Part shown: positions 37,541 to 49,180 of the stretch, one piece after another
Position numbering within the stretch: the stretch's first letter is position 1
How the letters are laid out: each line of letters starts with the position of its first letter
Assembly (NCBI GenBank): GCA_013397845.1
Contig: VZTG01007090.1
Span: forward strand, 144,233-208,232
Direction: 5' to 3'
Source: Melanocharis versteri
Taxonomy: Eukaryota; Chordata; Aves; Passeriformes; Melanocharitidae
Length of the DNA: 64,000 nucleotides
The notes under the pieces: generated by a model
The model's database searches: none
What the model saw: only the letters and a program-made list of their open reading frames with translations
Told to the model about the DNA's origin: nothing
Program-made: the position numbers and the translations under genes

Positions 37541-39877
37541 TTTGAGCCAAAGACATCTTGACTCTACCAAGTGGAACTAAATCATGTGTACAGACAGCAC
37601 AGTGATGATCCTTGAGCCACGTCCCCACTCCTGCTATTGCCTCCAGAGCCAACATCCAGTCAGCCCTAACACAAGCCACAGCTGCACATGTAAAATCACA
37701 CACACATTGGGAACAGCCAGCATTCCTGGGAAATAAATGTCCTGCCCTACAAACAAGTGCAGTCACCTGAAAGTGAAGCTCTGAAACTAGAGCTGATTTA
37801 CAATAAAATGCAAACAAAAGCATCATTTGGAGGGAATGTTTGGTCAAGTATGCATTTTACCAGACTTCCCATTAAAAATTTTCTGTAAAATAACAAAACA
37901 AACAAAAAAATTAACAGAATTATTTCCATTTAAACTTAGCATTTTCTTTACTTTGAAGGGAGGTGGAAGAGCCTGAGTATCTGTTAGGGGTAAATCACAT
38001 CTGACTTTCAGTAGATGAAGCTCTGATTTGCAAAAAACTGGTTTTTTCTCCAAGAAAATGAAATTGCTCAAACTTTGCAGCGTTCTTCCCCCTGTAATTT
38101 CCTTCACTTAGAAGGAAGAAAGAAGCCAAGTCCCCAAAGAATACACTTTCAGCTCTTTCAGGTTTTACACACTTGGGGGGCAGACCTGACTGGTCACCGT
38201 TCTGAAGAGCAACTGGGAAACAGGAAAGCCCAACGTCCCTGCAGGACCCTGCAGAGAGCAGAGCTCACAGTGCCTGTGCCTGCTCAGGTGTAACTCTACC
38301 TGCTGGAACTGAAACCCAGGGCTGGGACTGCTGCTTAAAAGGCTGTTTATTACACATACCTGGCGAACATTTTCAAACAGAACTCAAAGCAAGAGGGTTG
38401 GCAGCAAACCAGGATTTTTTGCAGTTGTTCATTTGAAAACACTGCATTTGATGATGTATTTTGGATGCACAAGACTATCCAGGTATCCTCCTGAAGATAA
38501 AGTATCAGGCACAGGTTCTCCAGGGAGAGGACTTTATTCCATCTTTAATCTTACAGAGATTTTCTGCCAAAAAAGTCTGCAGCTGTCTCCCTCCTTTCAA
38601 CAAATGCAGCCATTCTTCACTAAGAGACTCCTGTGGCCAGATCCCCAGAGAGTTTCCCTTTTCTATCAACCAATAGGTTTTCTCCTTTCACTAGATTCTT
38701 TTATCCAGCCATCAAAAGGTTATGAATTTTTCATCACAATTAAAAATGAAAGTTAACTGAACTTTAGATTTCAAATTAAAGAGTTCAGTTATCAGTATGA
38801 TTAAAACATTTATTATTTCTGTAGAGTTAGATTTCCTTACAGGTTTTATAGTTACGTCACTGTGATGTTTTCCCTCTGCCACAACTGGATCCTTCTTCTC
38901 AAATCCTGCCTTTAAAGTCATCATGTGATATTGGTTCTCCCACACAAACTAGGTTTTTTTCATTAAATACTCTAAATTCATAGGGTTTATGGTCCCACTA
39001 ATATGACTTTTTTAATAAAGACAAAAGTTTATGTTGGAGCAGCAGCAGATAAAACGGGTTAGAAATGCAGCTGCACCAATCTGAACAGTATTTTTTAAAA
39101 ATAACAGTAATCACACTTAACTCACCATCAAGACAGTGCCATAAATTACAGTTTAACTGCCCTTATTGATCCAGTATAAACATTAGGAGCAAGATGTGCT
39201 ATGCAGGGGAGGGAAAAATAAATTATCATTGCATGTTCTAGATCCCCTGATTCATCTTTCCTGGCAAAAGACAGAGTGAGTCAAAGCTGCTGTGTAGGAA
39301 GCAGGGAGAGGGAGGTGGGCTGAGCTGGCCCAGCACTGGCTGGGTCTTGTCAATTGGGGTTTGAAAAAGGATGCATCAAAGCTAATACATCATAAATGTT
39401 CAGGGCCACCTTGTAGAAGTCACGCTGTCTGCAAATGTGCCTTCAGCCATGTGCCTGCTGGGGTACCTGGCTCCTTGTTCTGCCTAAATGCATGCTACAA
39501 AGTGCCAGAGTTGTACAGCTCTGAAATTTCCTTTTGGGCAACTCCACAAAGCCGAACATGGCTTTAACTAAAACACATCATACACTGAATGTTCATAATT
39601 GGAGATAAAGAGGTGCAGCTCTGCCAGTCTTCCCTATGCCCACAATAGATAAGACGAGGACTGTGACACGGCTACATTAGAAACAAACATTATCAGATCT
39701 AACTGGGTGCTAGATATGAACCTACCTTTATCTGCACTTACTCGTGTTCAGCTGTAAAAACAGGTAACATCAGCTGTGCATCAAAGCTGCCTGATGACTC
39801 CCACTGCGTAAAAATCACATCTGCCTTTCCAAAACACAATCTGTACAATAATGCAAAACCAAGCTGTTTTGCCTTAC

Positions 39878-39980
39878 CTTCTGCAAAAGGTTCCCATTCA
39901 TAAAATCGACCCATAAATGGCTTGTTATTGTATGATGCACACTGTACCTCTCTAATATTTCTGCTGCTTTCAGGACACAT
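39878..39980 (-). CDS. THSD4: THSD4 (ADAMTSL6) internal exon B: TSR end and cysteine-rich domain start
   Basis: This is an internal coding exon of 103 nt: 34 codons plus one base. On the minus strand the acceptor is a run of T followed by ATCTCAACAG, and the donor is GAAG|GTAAGG, giving entry phase 0 and exit phase 1. The peptide contains MCPESSRNIREVQCASYNN and then KPFMGRFYEWEPFAE, the signature of the ADAMTS/ADAMTSL cysteine-rich domain start. It matches the THSD4 paralogue as I recall it (human VCPESSRSIREVQCASYNN). Joined in phase to exon A it completes the first TSR as LCNTN-MCP. The dangling G fits the Val codon that opens the next THSD4 exon. The open frame appears to continue past the donor, but that is intron. 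No next exon was found in the remaining 39.8 kb, so the following intron exceeds that length in this assembly, or an exon was missed. Confidence 0.95.
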
Positions 39981-41476
39981 CTGTTGAGATAAAAAAAAAG
40001 TCACATCATAATCAACAGCAAAGTTATTATTGCCTTCCTACTAATTAACTTTAGACGGTTAGTGAAGGCATTGCAAAATTCCCGTCCGGATGAATGATAT
40101 AAACATCAGGAGACCTCCTGAAAACAGGTAACAAGCTGTGCTTTTAAGTAACAGTATCAAAAGTGCCTGTTGAAGAAAATTAATTTGTGAAGTTAATGGA
40201 GCAACAGTTCTATTAAAAAAAAAAGCAAAGCTTTTATTGAGCTGTCATTTTCCTCAGCAACAGCACAATACTTCAAGATAAATTCAATATTAGATTAGAA
40301 TTACTTCCTTTCCACAACAGCTTCGCATTTCTCATCATTAACTTTCTGGGCTCAGATTCAACAGAGTTGAAACACTTAGCATACATGCTTCCATAACTTA
40401 TTAAAAGTTGACCACAGCAGCTTCTCATTCTCACCCTGTGCTTCCATACCATATTTCCACCTTTCCTTTTGTATTTCAACATGCTGCTATTACAGTCACT
40501 GCATGACTCTGCATTTTAACTCATGCCTTCAGATCCTGAGCTCTTGCAACTAAGGAGCTGGAAGAGCTGCTCCTACTCAAGCATGTGTGCACACAGATGC
40601 TGAAGCAGGGCAGGTTTTATAGGTGGAAGTAGCATCCTTAGGTCACCTGCCATGCACACCTTTGGCAGACCAGCCTTGTCTGCATCTGAAGTAGATTCCA
40701 AAAGCAAATATAACTTAAATAGTTAAATACTTAATGACTTTGTTCTGCCTGAATCCTCACATTACTGCAGTTACAGCAGAAGATTACTCTGTGTGTGGGC
40801 ATATACAAAGCAGAGAAAGATTTCTACCAAATGCAGGGGGTTAATTAGAACAATTTCTATGCCTGGAGGAAATAGGCAAGCTTTAGGCACAGATGCATTC
40901 TTTTGCATAGCCTTTAGATAATAAAAATGACTACTAAAAGCACTATTCAAGAACAGTAGAAATCACATGAAGTACTTGAACAGAACAGCAGAATATTTTT
41001 TCCATATGACAGATTTCAAGGGAAAGCTAGAGATAACATCATATGAAAACAGCATGGCTAAATAACTGTGTTTTCAAAGGGAACAGAAGTGAATCACTAA
41101 GAACAACTCTTGTTGCAACTGAAGGCAGTTCTCTTATGTCTGTATAGTAGGAAAGATTGGTTGTCTGCTGGAGAACCCAGGCACATCAGAGGTCCCAGAG
41201 GAATTCTTGCTTTGTATCCACTATCTCCATAGGAAGATGCTTGTAACTGGATCGAAGAGATGTCAAAGTCAAGAGTTTTCAAGTGGGCTATAAACTGTAC
41301 CAAAGACATGCCCGGGGGAAGGTTCATGCACTACTCTATCTTCTATTAGAATCATGGTAACAAATCTTCTAGAATAAACACTGTTTCTGGCCAAGCAGCC
41401 ATCTGTGCTTCTTCGCCCACCCTTCTGAGATCTCCAAGTACATGAAAATACTGTTTTCCTCAACAAACCCTCTAAT

Positions 41477-41494
41477 AAAAAAAAAAAAAAAAAA
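41477..41494. repeat. Poly(A) run of 18
   Basis: A perfect run of 18 A directly follows CTCTAAT, making an AATAAA at its start. No recognisable gene copy precedes it, so it is listed as a homopolymer rather than a retropseudogene tail. Confidence 0.93.
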
Positions 41495-43212
41495 GAGCCT
41501 TCCGTGAAAATAGGACCGTGAGCCACCACATTGGAAAGGTGGGACAAAAGCCTTTCTAGTGCCAAATGCAGAAAGCAAAGCTCTATTCCCTCAACTGAAG
41601 CACATCTCCTTCCATGTGTGGCACAGCAATGCAGAACAGCTATTCACCACAACCACCAACCAAGGTGAGGAAACGTATTTTTCATGGAAACCAATTATTG
41701 CACAGATCCTAAAGGTGAAGGGACAGAACCTGAGCTGGCATAAATTAAGGTCACTACACTAAATTACAGCAGAGCAAACATCAGTTTGCACCAGCCAAGA
41801 AGTCAGCCTGAACGGTTTCTTTCTGGAATGCTTTTCCCTTTTTTTTGGCACACATCTTCTACCAGCCTATTGTGAAGTTCAGTTGTTTCTTGTCTTTCCT
41901 CTTCTGACCCTTGAGCTCATGCTCTCGTGTACCAGTATTTCTGGCTCATAAACCATTTCCTGTGCACCCCGCTCATACCAACTGCAGGCAATGTATGAGT
42001 AAAAATACTAAAATATTCATTGCTGTTGCCAACAAGTAGTGACACCCACCCCTTCTAAGATTCTTTTCATATAGCTACAATTTCTGTTTTTAAACTTATT
42101 GACAGTTGCTTGCAAGACAGAGACCTCAGTGCTTTAAAGCAGGACAAAGGACTGACAAATACACTAAACTCTGTATGGATCAAGCAAAAATCAGAAGAAC
42201 AGGCTAACTCAGAACATCTCTGCTACTTTAGAAGTCCCAACTCAGTTGCCCTTCCTTCATTTCATTCATCAAGGCTTAATTAGAATATAAAATTTTGAGT
42301 AAAAATTTGAGCAACTTAGCCTGCAAAAACTTTGCTTTGTTCTTTATACAGATTATATTAATTTCTATTTTTAAATGTCTTCTAAAATATTCTTTAGCTA
42401 CAAAGTACAAGTAGGCAAAATTACTACAGTTCATGAATCACCGAGGCTTAAGAGTTATATTATACTCTACATATGTATTAGTTAACATCTATGTACCATT
42501 TACTAACCCCACCTAAATTGTTAATGCACAGCTGAATGCAATGACAGTTTTATGCTGCCTACAGCTCAGCCCCCCTGAAAATGAAATCCTTGAGCCTTTC
42601 TCAGAAGACCTAAGAGTGCCAGGCATTTTCTCTTGGCCTCTCTGGCTTTTTAGCAGTTTTGTAGGCAGAAGATGACTAAAACGAAAAAGTATGACCCTGT
42701 ATAATCAAAAGTGATGCTTCAGTATAGGGGTTCCTGCAGATCCTCATTTTTTATTTATTCCCCAAGAGTACAAGCTATTTTTACACTTCCATTTAATTAC
42801 TATTTCTGTTACATACAGCTGAACTATAAAACTTCTAAAATACAGCAACAAGCATCTGTGGTGAGAAGATGGCAAGCCCAAAGACAGCTCCTCTTTACAA
42901 TGTCAAACAGTTATCCCTTCCAGAGTTCCCCTGTTGCTTCCCAGCTCACCTCCAGGGCTGGGAGAACTGGGAGGTGGCTGAGGACACAGCTCTTGGGCTG
43001 CAGCATCACCCAACCCAGCTCTGCCCAGCACAGAGCCCCTGCCCAGCCCCACCAAGCCAAGGGCAGTGTGCTGGAACAAGCAGGCAACTGGCATGTCTGC
43101 AGGTGAAGAATGTTCCTCTGGATAAGCCAGAGTACTAGGATTTAAACAGCCCAGATCTCCTTCCAAAATTTCCCAGAGACTTTTGGAATGAACTTTGCTA
43201 AAATATTTAACT

Positions 43213-43290
43213 TACTGTGTGATTCTCCCTCGGTTTCCCCTCAGTGACATGAGGGCATTAAAATCGTGCTGCCTGCTAGGGAATTGAAAA
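43213..43290 (+). mobile_element. MIR-like ancient SINE fragment
   Basis: CTGTGTGATTC, then CTCGGTTTCCCCTCAGTGAC, ATGAGGGCATTAAAATCGTG and CTGCCTGCTAGGG parallel the 3' half of MIR (GTGTGACCTTGG, CTCGGTTTCC, AAAATGGGGATAAT). The similarity is by eye and the copy is diverged; a profile search would be needed to fix the subfamily. Confidence 0.5.
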
Positions 43291-46200
43291 CTATTTTTTG
43301 GTAAACAAAATGTTGATTCAGGGTTTTTTTAATGACAGATCTGGAATTTCATCTCTTTTCCTCAAAAACTTTGTCTTGTGATTGCTGAGGGAGTTATCTG
43401 AAGTTTTTCATAGGAGTTTGTATACAGAAAACAGGATGGCCTCTTTGGATGTTTGTAAAAAAAGAAATAAAATCTCCTTTTTGTACCAGATCTATGGAGG
43501 CTAAAGCAGCAAAAAATATACTTTGCATCTACTAAGATAAATCTCAGATTCCTTTGTGTAGAGGCAGATATAAATTATCTAGAAATATATACTCTGTTGG
43601 GAGAGGGTTTTTAAATTATTGTTCTTTCAGTTTTGCACTGTAAAATTGGATACAACATCTAGAATGCATAATTTTGTATGTTTTTAGATGATGTTTCTCC
43701 TACTTAAAATATGCTGCTTGGACAAAGCAATGATATAAATTTAGCCTGTGGGGCTGCATGCAGCTAAGTGCCTTCGAAGTGCTGGACATTTGCACTCAAG
43801 GTAAGGCGTTTCAGAGCTGCCCCTGCTGCATTTTCATGTGGCTGTTTCAAGGAGGATGGATGACACCTCGGCCAACTTTTCTTCCTGTGCTTTCAGAATG
43901 GGAATAAATCAGCAGCAGCAGCACAGCACTGCGGTGATGAGACAGGCAGCACTTAAGACTAAACATTTTAGAAGTATTCCTTCGTGTTGTGGGACCTCGG
44001 GCCAAACTTCTTCAAATGCACTGTGCCCGCTGTTGATAGAAACTTTGTACTTTTGAAACAGAAGCTTTATTTATGCCTCAGTTTCTTCTGAAATATGCAG
44101 GTATGAAAGTAATCTGAGGGACAGCAACACACAGTATTTTCTTTGTCATGTACCATTAGAGTTTTCTTAAAATGAGCTGCTAGTACAGCTAAGACTGTAA
44201 AACAAAGTAACCACCCTGCTAGCTTCTTAGCTTTTGGGAAACATTTGAAAAGCACACTTTTTAACAAATCTTTGACACTTGGTTTAATTAAAGAAGTGTT
44301 GGCAAAACACCAGAAAATTATCAGTCTGCCAGCAGATGTGGGCTCACATCTGGCATTAGCAAAGCTGTGTCAAAGCTGCGCTGAGGTAACACACTTCTGG
44401 AAATGTGTAAATGGGCCGTTTTGCTCCTGAAACCACCTCCACAGGCAATTAAAACATTGACTAAGATTTTTGGCAATGTTTCATTCTTATGACCTACAGT
44501 AACTGGCAAATGCTTTTTCCAGGGCCCCATATCCCTTCTTGATTCTCTAGGCTCAGATATAAGTAATAATTAATATTTTCTCTGTGTGCAATACTACATG
44601 TCCAATTAAGTTCAAATAATCTAGTTGTACCCTAGTTTTCATTTTTGTAGTGGTTAATATAATCATATTAATCCTTTGGCATCCCAAAGGATAAACACAT
44701 CTCCAAAGAAAAAGAATTTAAATACTTATTTCTGAAACAGTAATCTGAAGATTGTTCTTTCCTTTGCAGAGCTTACTCTTAAATGTATTATGTCCTTCAA
44801 TATGCATAGTCTATAAATTCCAGTTCTTTACACAACAATCCACCACATCTGCGGTGAACTTTGAACTCCTGCTCTGAACTGCTAGTGTCTTGTTTCTTCT
44901 GAAACCTACAGAAGCTCCAAGTCCATGTATGAAAGTGGAATGTGGGGTCCTTCAAACGTTAATCCTCCAGCTAAGCTGTTTCTCTTTGCATAGCCAAGGA
45001 CCATGCTTGCCTCTCAAATCAGGGCAACTTAGTTTTGTCCAGCTGAACACACTGAAAGAGAGCAACTGGTCCATTTAAAATCTTGGAGACTCTCTTATTC
45101 CCCCAACAGTTCTAATTTTTTAAAATGGTAAGAGAACAGAAAGACAACTGTCTGCCAACTAAAAAAAAAAGAAAAAAAAAAGGCATATTAATTATGTCTA
45201 GATATCTGTGGCACAAAATACCAGACACAACTCAAATGGAACTGATGCTCCTGAAAAACCCAAATGTGCAAGAAACTTTAAAATGCATGTGAAGAACAGC
45301 TCTGCAGTAAAAATAGTGCTAGCCAGCTCTGGTTACAGTGCACAGCCACAGACAGTGCACCGTAAATGTCTGGCCTGACATGCAATGAGAATTTCCATCT
45401 GGGAATGCAGTGGTATCTGCACGAGTTTACGAGGAAGGAGCACCTGTATTGGCAGGCTCTGCACTGCCTCAAGCCATGAATTTACACCTCCGTGTCTGCT
45501 GCAATGGAGACAAGCAGAGTAATGACACTCACTGTAAACTCTAATGTGCTTTACTAACCACAGATGCCAGGCCATCCAGAGTCTATGGCAGCAATAGGGG
45601 GTTGCAGCCTTTCCCTTTCCCCTCACTCCTTTCAAGGGCTGCCTGTCACAGATGGTAAAGACCTTAGATGTGCGCACAACACAAAATCATTGTATTTCTA
45701 CCCAAATCCCATCCAGGTAGCAATGAGCTTGTATTTGGAACAAGGAAGATGGGCCCTGGCAGAGGTACCCGTGGGGTGCCTGCTGTCCCCGAGCTACCTG
45801 CTGGCTGCCACAGGCAAGGCTCAGGGAACTGCTGTCCTCTCAGCCTGGAACTTGAGAACCCTTCTTTCCACTAATCATTTCAGCTTTGCAACAAGAAGGT
45901 CCTCTGAATTAACTAGAAAAGTCTTTGAAGTGTTATCCAAACTTTATCTTTATTAACTGCAATCTATCAGACACATAAGGCATTAATGCATAATGTGGCA
46001 AGTGTATCTATTACTGCTTTAAGCTTTTTCCATTCTGTAGCATTTTACATCTGAAAATGCAGTCTGTCTAATAATGGGGAAGAAAGCTCAACCCAACAGA
46101 TGGAAAAAGAAGTATTTCTGCTTAACTTCACAGGTTTGTGGTTTTTTTCTTTTTAAATTCTCACTGACAGATCCATCTGATTAAACTGAAATAGCTTACT

Positions 46201-46471
46201 TTATTTCAGATTTACAGCAACTCGTAAAAGATTCAAGTCCAGCTTTGGTTTTAAATAAAATATTAGTCACTCATCCGTCCCACACAAAGCATCTACAACG
46301 ATCTAATGTGCATGACTGGAAACGTTTGGAACTACTACCTTAGAAAGGGCTAATCAGGTAGCTATAATAGGAAAATTAACAGTACATTTCTTCAGCAATA
46401 CCAAAAATGTGTGAAGAAAATACTCCAGTTCTGTTTAATGCTAAAATTTTACAAACACTAGTCCAAAAAAA

Positions 46472-46509
46472 CCCAACCAACCAACCAATCAACCAACCAA
46501 CCAACCAAT
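46472..46509. repeat. (CCAA)n tetranucleotide microsatellite
   Basis: About nine CCAA units occur, with one interruption (CCAATCAACC). They follow a short A-run. Confidence 0.95.
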
Positions 46510-48455
46510 TCTGAGAAAAAATAATTGGTTTCTACAAGATGGAAGTTGAGCAATTAGGAAATGGAAGGCAGATACTGAAAACAGACCATGCTGGAACAGA
46601 GTATTATCTGGTGTAAAGTGATACACAAGCATGTCCTGAAAGTCAGGGCTATGTCAATTCACACCTGCAAACTGAAGATGGTTGCTAGTCTTTTTTGATC
46701 CAGCAAAAGACCAGATGATTGGTCTTTTTAAAGTTAGGATTTCTTTAAATGTAGTTACTATTTTACTGTCCCAAATTTCTTTTAGTAGCCAGGCCCCTGA
46801 GCAGAGAGCTACTTCAGTATTGAGACTAGAGTTTACACAGAATATTCTTTCCATGCTCCCAAGCAAGCATCAAAAGCTTGCCATTTGCAGCAGAAATCGT
46901 AACTGCTTTGTACAGCTGCTGTTCCGGTCTCAGCAGTGCTATCACTTTTCTACATAAACATGCTGCATAAAAAAATCCCACAAACACAAGAATCCCTCAA
47001 TTCAAATACCTGTTTATAGAAACACTACATAGTGCTCAAGGTGCTTAAACTGCATGCTATTGCCTCATTCAATGGGAAATCAATGAAAAGCTATTTCCAT
47101 TTCACACAATCTGGTTCAAAGTCTGAAGAATGCCTCAACATGGAAGCTTTCGGCTTCATCATCTTTCAGTTCGTCTGTCTACATTGTTCAAAATGGAACA
47201 TGTTTTATCAGTACTTCTCAGAAAATGTACTAAGAATAGTTGCTTTAATATACTAGCAGTAGCCTTCTTTATACTAGAAATATCAGCCACTCCAAAACCC
47301 TTGCTGAAAGGCACCTCCAATATCAGCTATGAAAGACCCTGAGACAAACCCATGCTTGATCCATCTTTAGTAAAGTCTACAGACTCTAAGCAAAGTTGAT
47401 GTATCTAGTCCTCACAGTTTGTAGAAAATTATGCCACTATGATAAAACATCCAATCTAGGGTTTCCAGCAGTACTGTATAACATTTTTAAAAGCATTGTT
47501 CTTGGAGCTGGCTGTTCTTTCTGGGGTGCAGTTTTTATGTGACTCTTTCATTCTACCAGCTTCAGCAGTGGGCAGGAGTAATCCTCCAGCAGCTTTCTCT
47601 AGGAAAGCCCAATCAGTTTCAATGGAAATTCAATTGCATGCATTCCATTTAAATGACTGGCCTTTGCATGGGAGGAGGCACTACCTGAATGGTTCCGGCA
47701 GGAGGACTGAAAGTTTAAGGAAGTTTCTGATTGGTATTACCATGATAATCTACTTTTTAATTAAAATTCATATTGCAGCAGTAATCACAATATCTTTAGA
47801 GAACGAGCTCTAGTCTAAGTAACAATCAGGCAATAGAAATGTCAATGTGGTGTTACACGAGAGAGAAACATACAGGCAAATGTACAGCTGTTACTACAAC
47901 CAGGGGGAATTTGAAATAAATCTTTTGAGACAATTTATTTTGTTCGTTTTTGTTAAAAACCAATGAAATCTACGACGTGGAACAATTGGTTTTCCACAAA
48001 AAGTGAACATCTTAGAGCAAAGAAAATGCAACTTAAAAATAACTTCGAATTTGCAGGAACCCAGTGTAACAGAAATTGCAGCATTATTCAGATTTTAGAG
48101 TTCTTGTTTCCATCAAAAATGAGTTTCTGATACAACACACTCTTATACTGTTTCTGTGGTATATTCTTTCCTCCTAGGTCATATACTTCAAAGAAAAAAA
48201 AATAGGCACCTTAAAACTGGCAGATAGATTTGTCTTATTTTAGAATGCTTTAATATAGCTGCAGCTGGTAGCACTGTCCATTTACTGATGAGTTTGTCCA
48301 GCTTTAACTGCTCCGACTAAACCTTTCCACTCCTGGTATCTGTTTTAGTCTCTTTTTTTTTGACCAAAGCATTTCATCCCAGAATGAGCCCAAAGGAAAA
48401 CAAAAGGGAAAAGTGGGGTTTTTTGGGGTTTTTTCCCATGCTGCCAATATTCTGA

Positions 48456-48471
48456 TTTTTTTTTTTTTTTT
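48456..48471. repeat. Poly(T) run of 16
   Basis: A perfect T16 run. About 25 bp upstream is a G4T6G4T6 motif (48414-48434), a T/G-rich strand-asymmetric patch. Confidence 0.93.
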
Positions 48472-48699
48472 ATGTAAGTGCCTATTCTGTTTTAATGAGT
48501 GAAATTATGTCAGCCAGGAAAATGGGGTTTTTGTCAAGAATGCACCCTCTGCTTTTTCTATGGAAATCCACTGAAGTATAGTCAGGCCACAAGAATTTTG
48601 AAAAAAACACTGATAATGTACTGTGTAAACTTTCAGTCAAAACTTATTAAAGTTTTGCAGCTAAACTAGAGGAACAATCTGTTTACAAGTGTGTTCCAT

Positions 48700-48785
48700 A
48701 CCCGAGGCTCAGAGAGGCTGAGAAGCTTTCCAGCAATTATTGGAAAGTGCTCCTGAGGTCTGTATTAAGGCAAGGACTGAAAATT
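48700..48785 (-). mobile_element. MIR-like ancient SINE fragment
   Basis: Plus-strand CCGAGGCTCAGAGAGGCTGA followed by a 'gaagctttccagc' segment resembles the reverse complement of MIR (TGAGGCTCAGAGAGGTTAAG, ACTTGCCC). The match weakens after about 50 bp. Confidence 0.45.
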
Positions 48786-48914
48786 AAGATATCTCTCTTC
48801 TGCTCTTAATAACCACTTAAGCCTGTACCTAAAATGCATGGAATAATTTGGAAAAACAGATAAATCTTGGGAATGGGATTCAAGAGATGAGGCTGGATGA
48901 GCAAGTCAGCTGAA

Positions 48915-49180
48915 GAATGTATTGAGAAGAAGAAAGTGAAAATGGATGAAACTGGAAAGAAGCAGGAAACTAAGTAGAAAAAGGAGAGACTGGAGGCAGA
49001 AGAGATGGGGAGAAAAGATGAAAAATATGAGACAAAGTGCTAAGAAAGTGAGAAGTGTGACTGAGGAGAAAATGCAGTGGGGCAGCTTCTGCCAGAGGGA
49101 AGGAGCAGAGATGGGCTGTCTGTGGAGAAAGGGCAGAAACACCTGTGATGAGAAAGACCTAAGAACACCACAGCAAAGCA
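48915..49180. repeat. Purine-rich (GA-rich) low-complexity tract
   Basis: The plus strand is dominated by A and G over about 260 bp (for example GAGAAGAAGAAAGTGAAAAT). This strand asymmetry yields overlapping open frames on both strands (111 codons on -, 131 on +) with Lys/Arg/Glu-rich or Leu/Phe/Ser-rich composition. I regard those as compositional artefacts. Confidence 0.8.

Larger units (their letters stand above)
1..39877 (-). other. THSD4: THSD4 intron downstream of exon B (partial, at least 39.8 kb, phase 1)
   Basis: This stretch begins with GTAAGG directly after exon B and runs to the left edge. I looked in it for the next expected THSD4 exon (a cysteine-rich segment resembling KGNRKCELNCQAMGYRFY) and for later TSR exons, and saw none. 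It contains four CR1 fragments, MIR-like scraps near 15.9 and 28.3 kb, a TAAA microsatellite at 13.1 kb, a TA-rich run at 35.3 kb, and CpG-rich patches at the left edge and near 37.3 kb. The remainder, including 1.8-13 kb and 30-36 kb, is AT-rich DNA with no feature I can name. Confidence 0.75.

Noticed and set aside
39738..39877. Continuation of the exon B frame past the donor (GKAKQLGFALLYRLCFGK...)
   Set aside because: It follows a strong GTAAGG donor and departs from the known family sequence exactly there, so it is intron read-through.
41095..41494. Possible processed pseudogene ending in AATAAA and poly(A)
   Set aside because: The upstream sequence shows no recognisable coding remnant in any frame and no flanking duplication was seen.
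43984..44100. MIR-like phrases GGGACCTCGGGCCAAACTTC and ATGCCTCAGTTTCTTCTG
   Set aside because: Each is reminiscent of MIR, but the spacing between them is more than twice that in MIR, so the match is not convincing.
45333..45956. Overlapping 114-codon (-) and 130-codon (+) frames
   Set aside because: Both lie in a moderately GC-rich patch. Neither resembles a known protein, and open frames on opposite strands point to composition.
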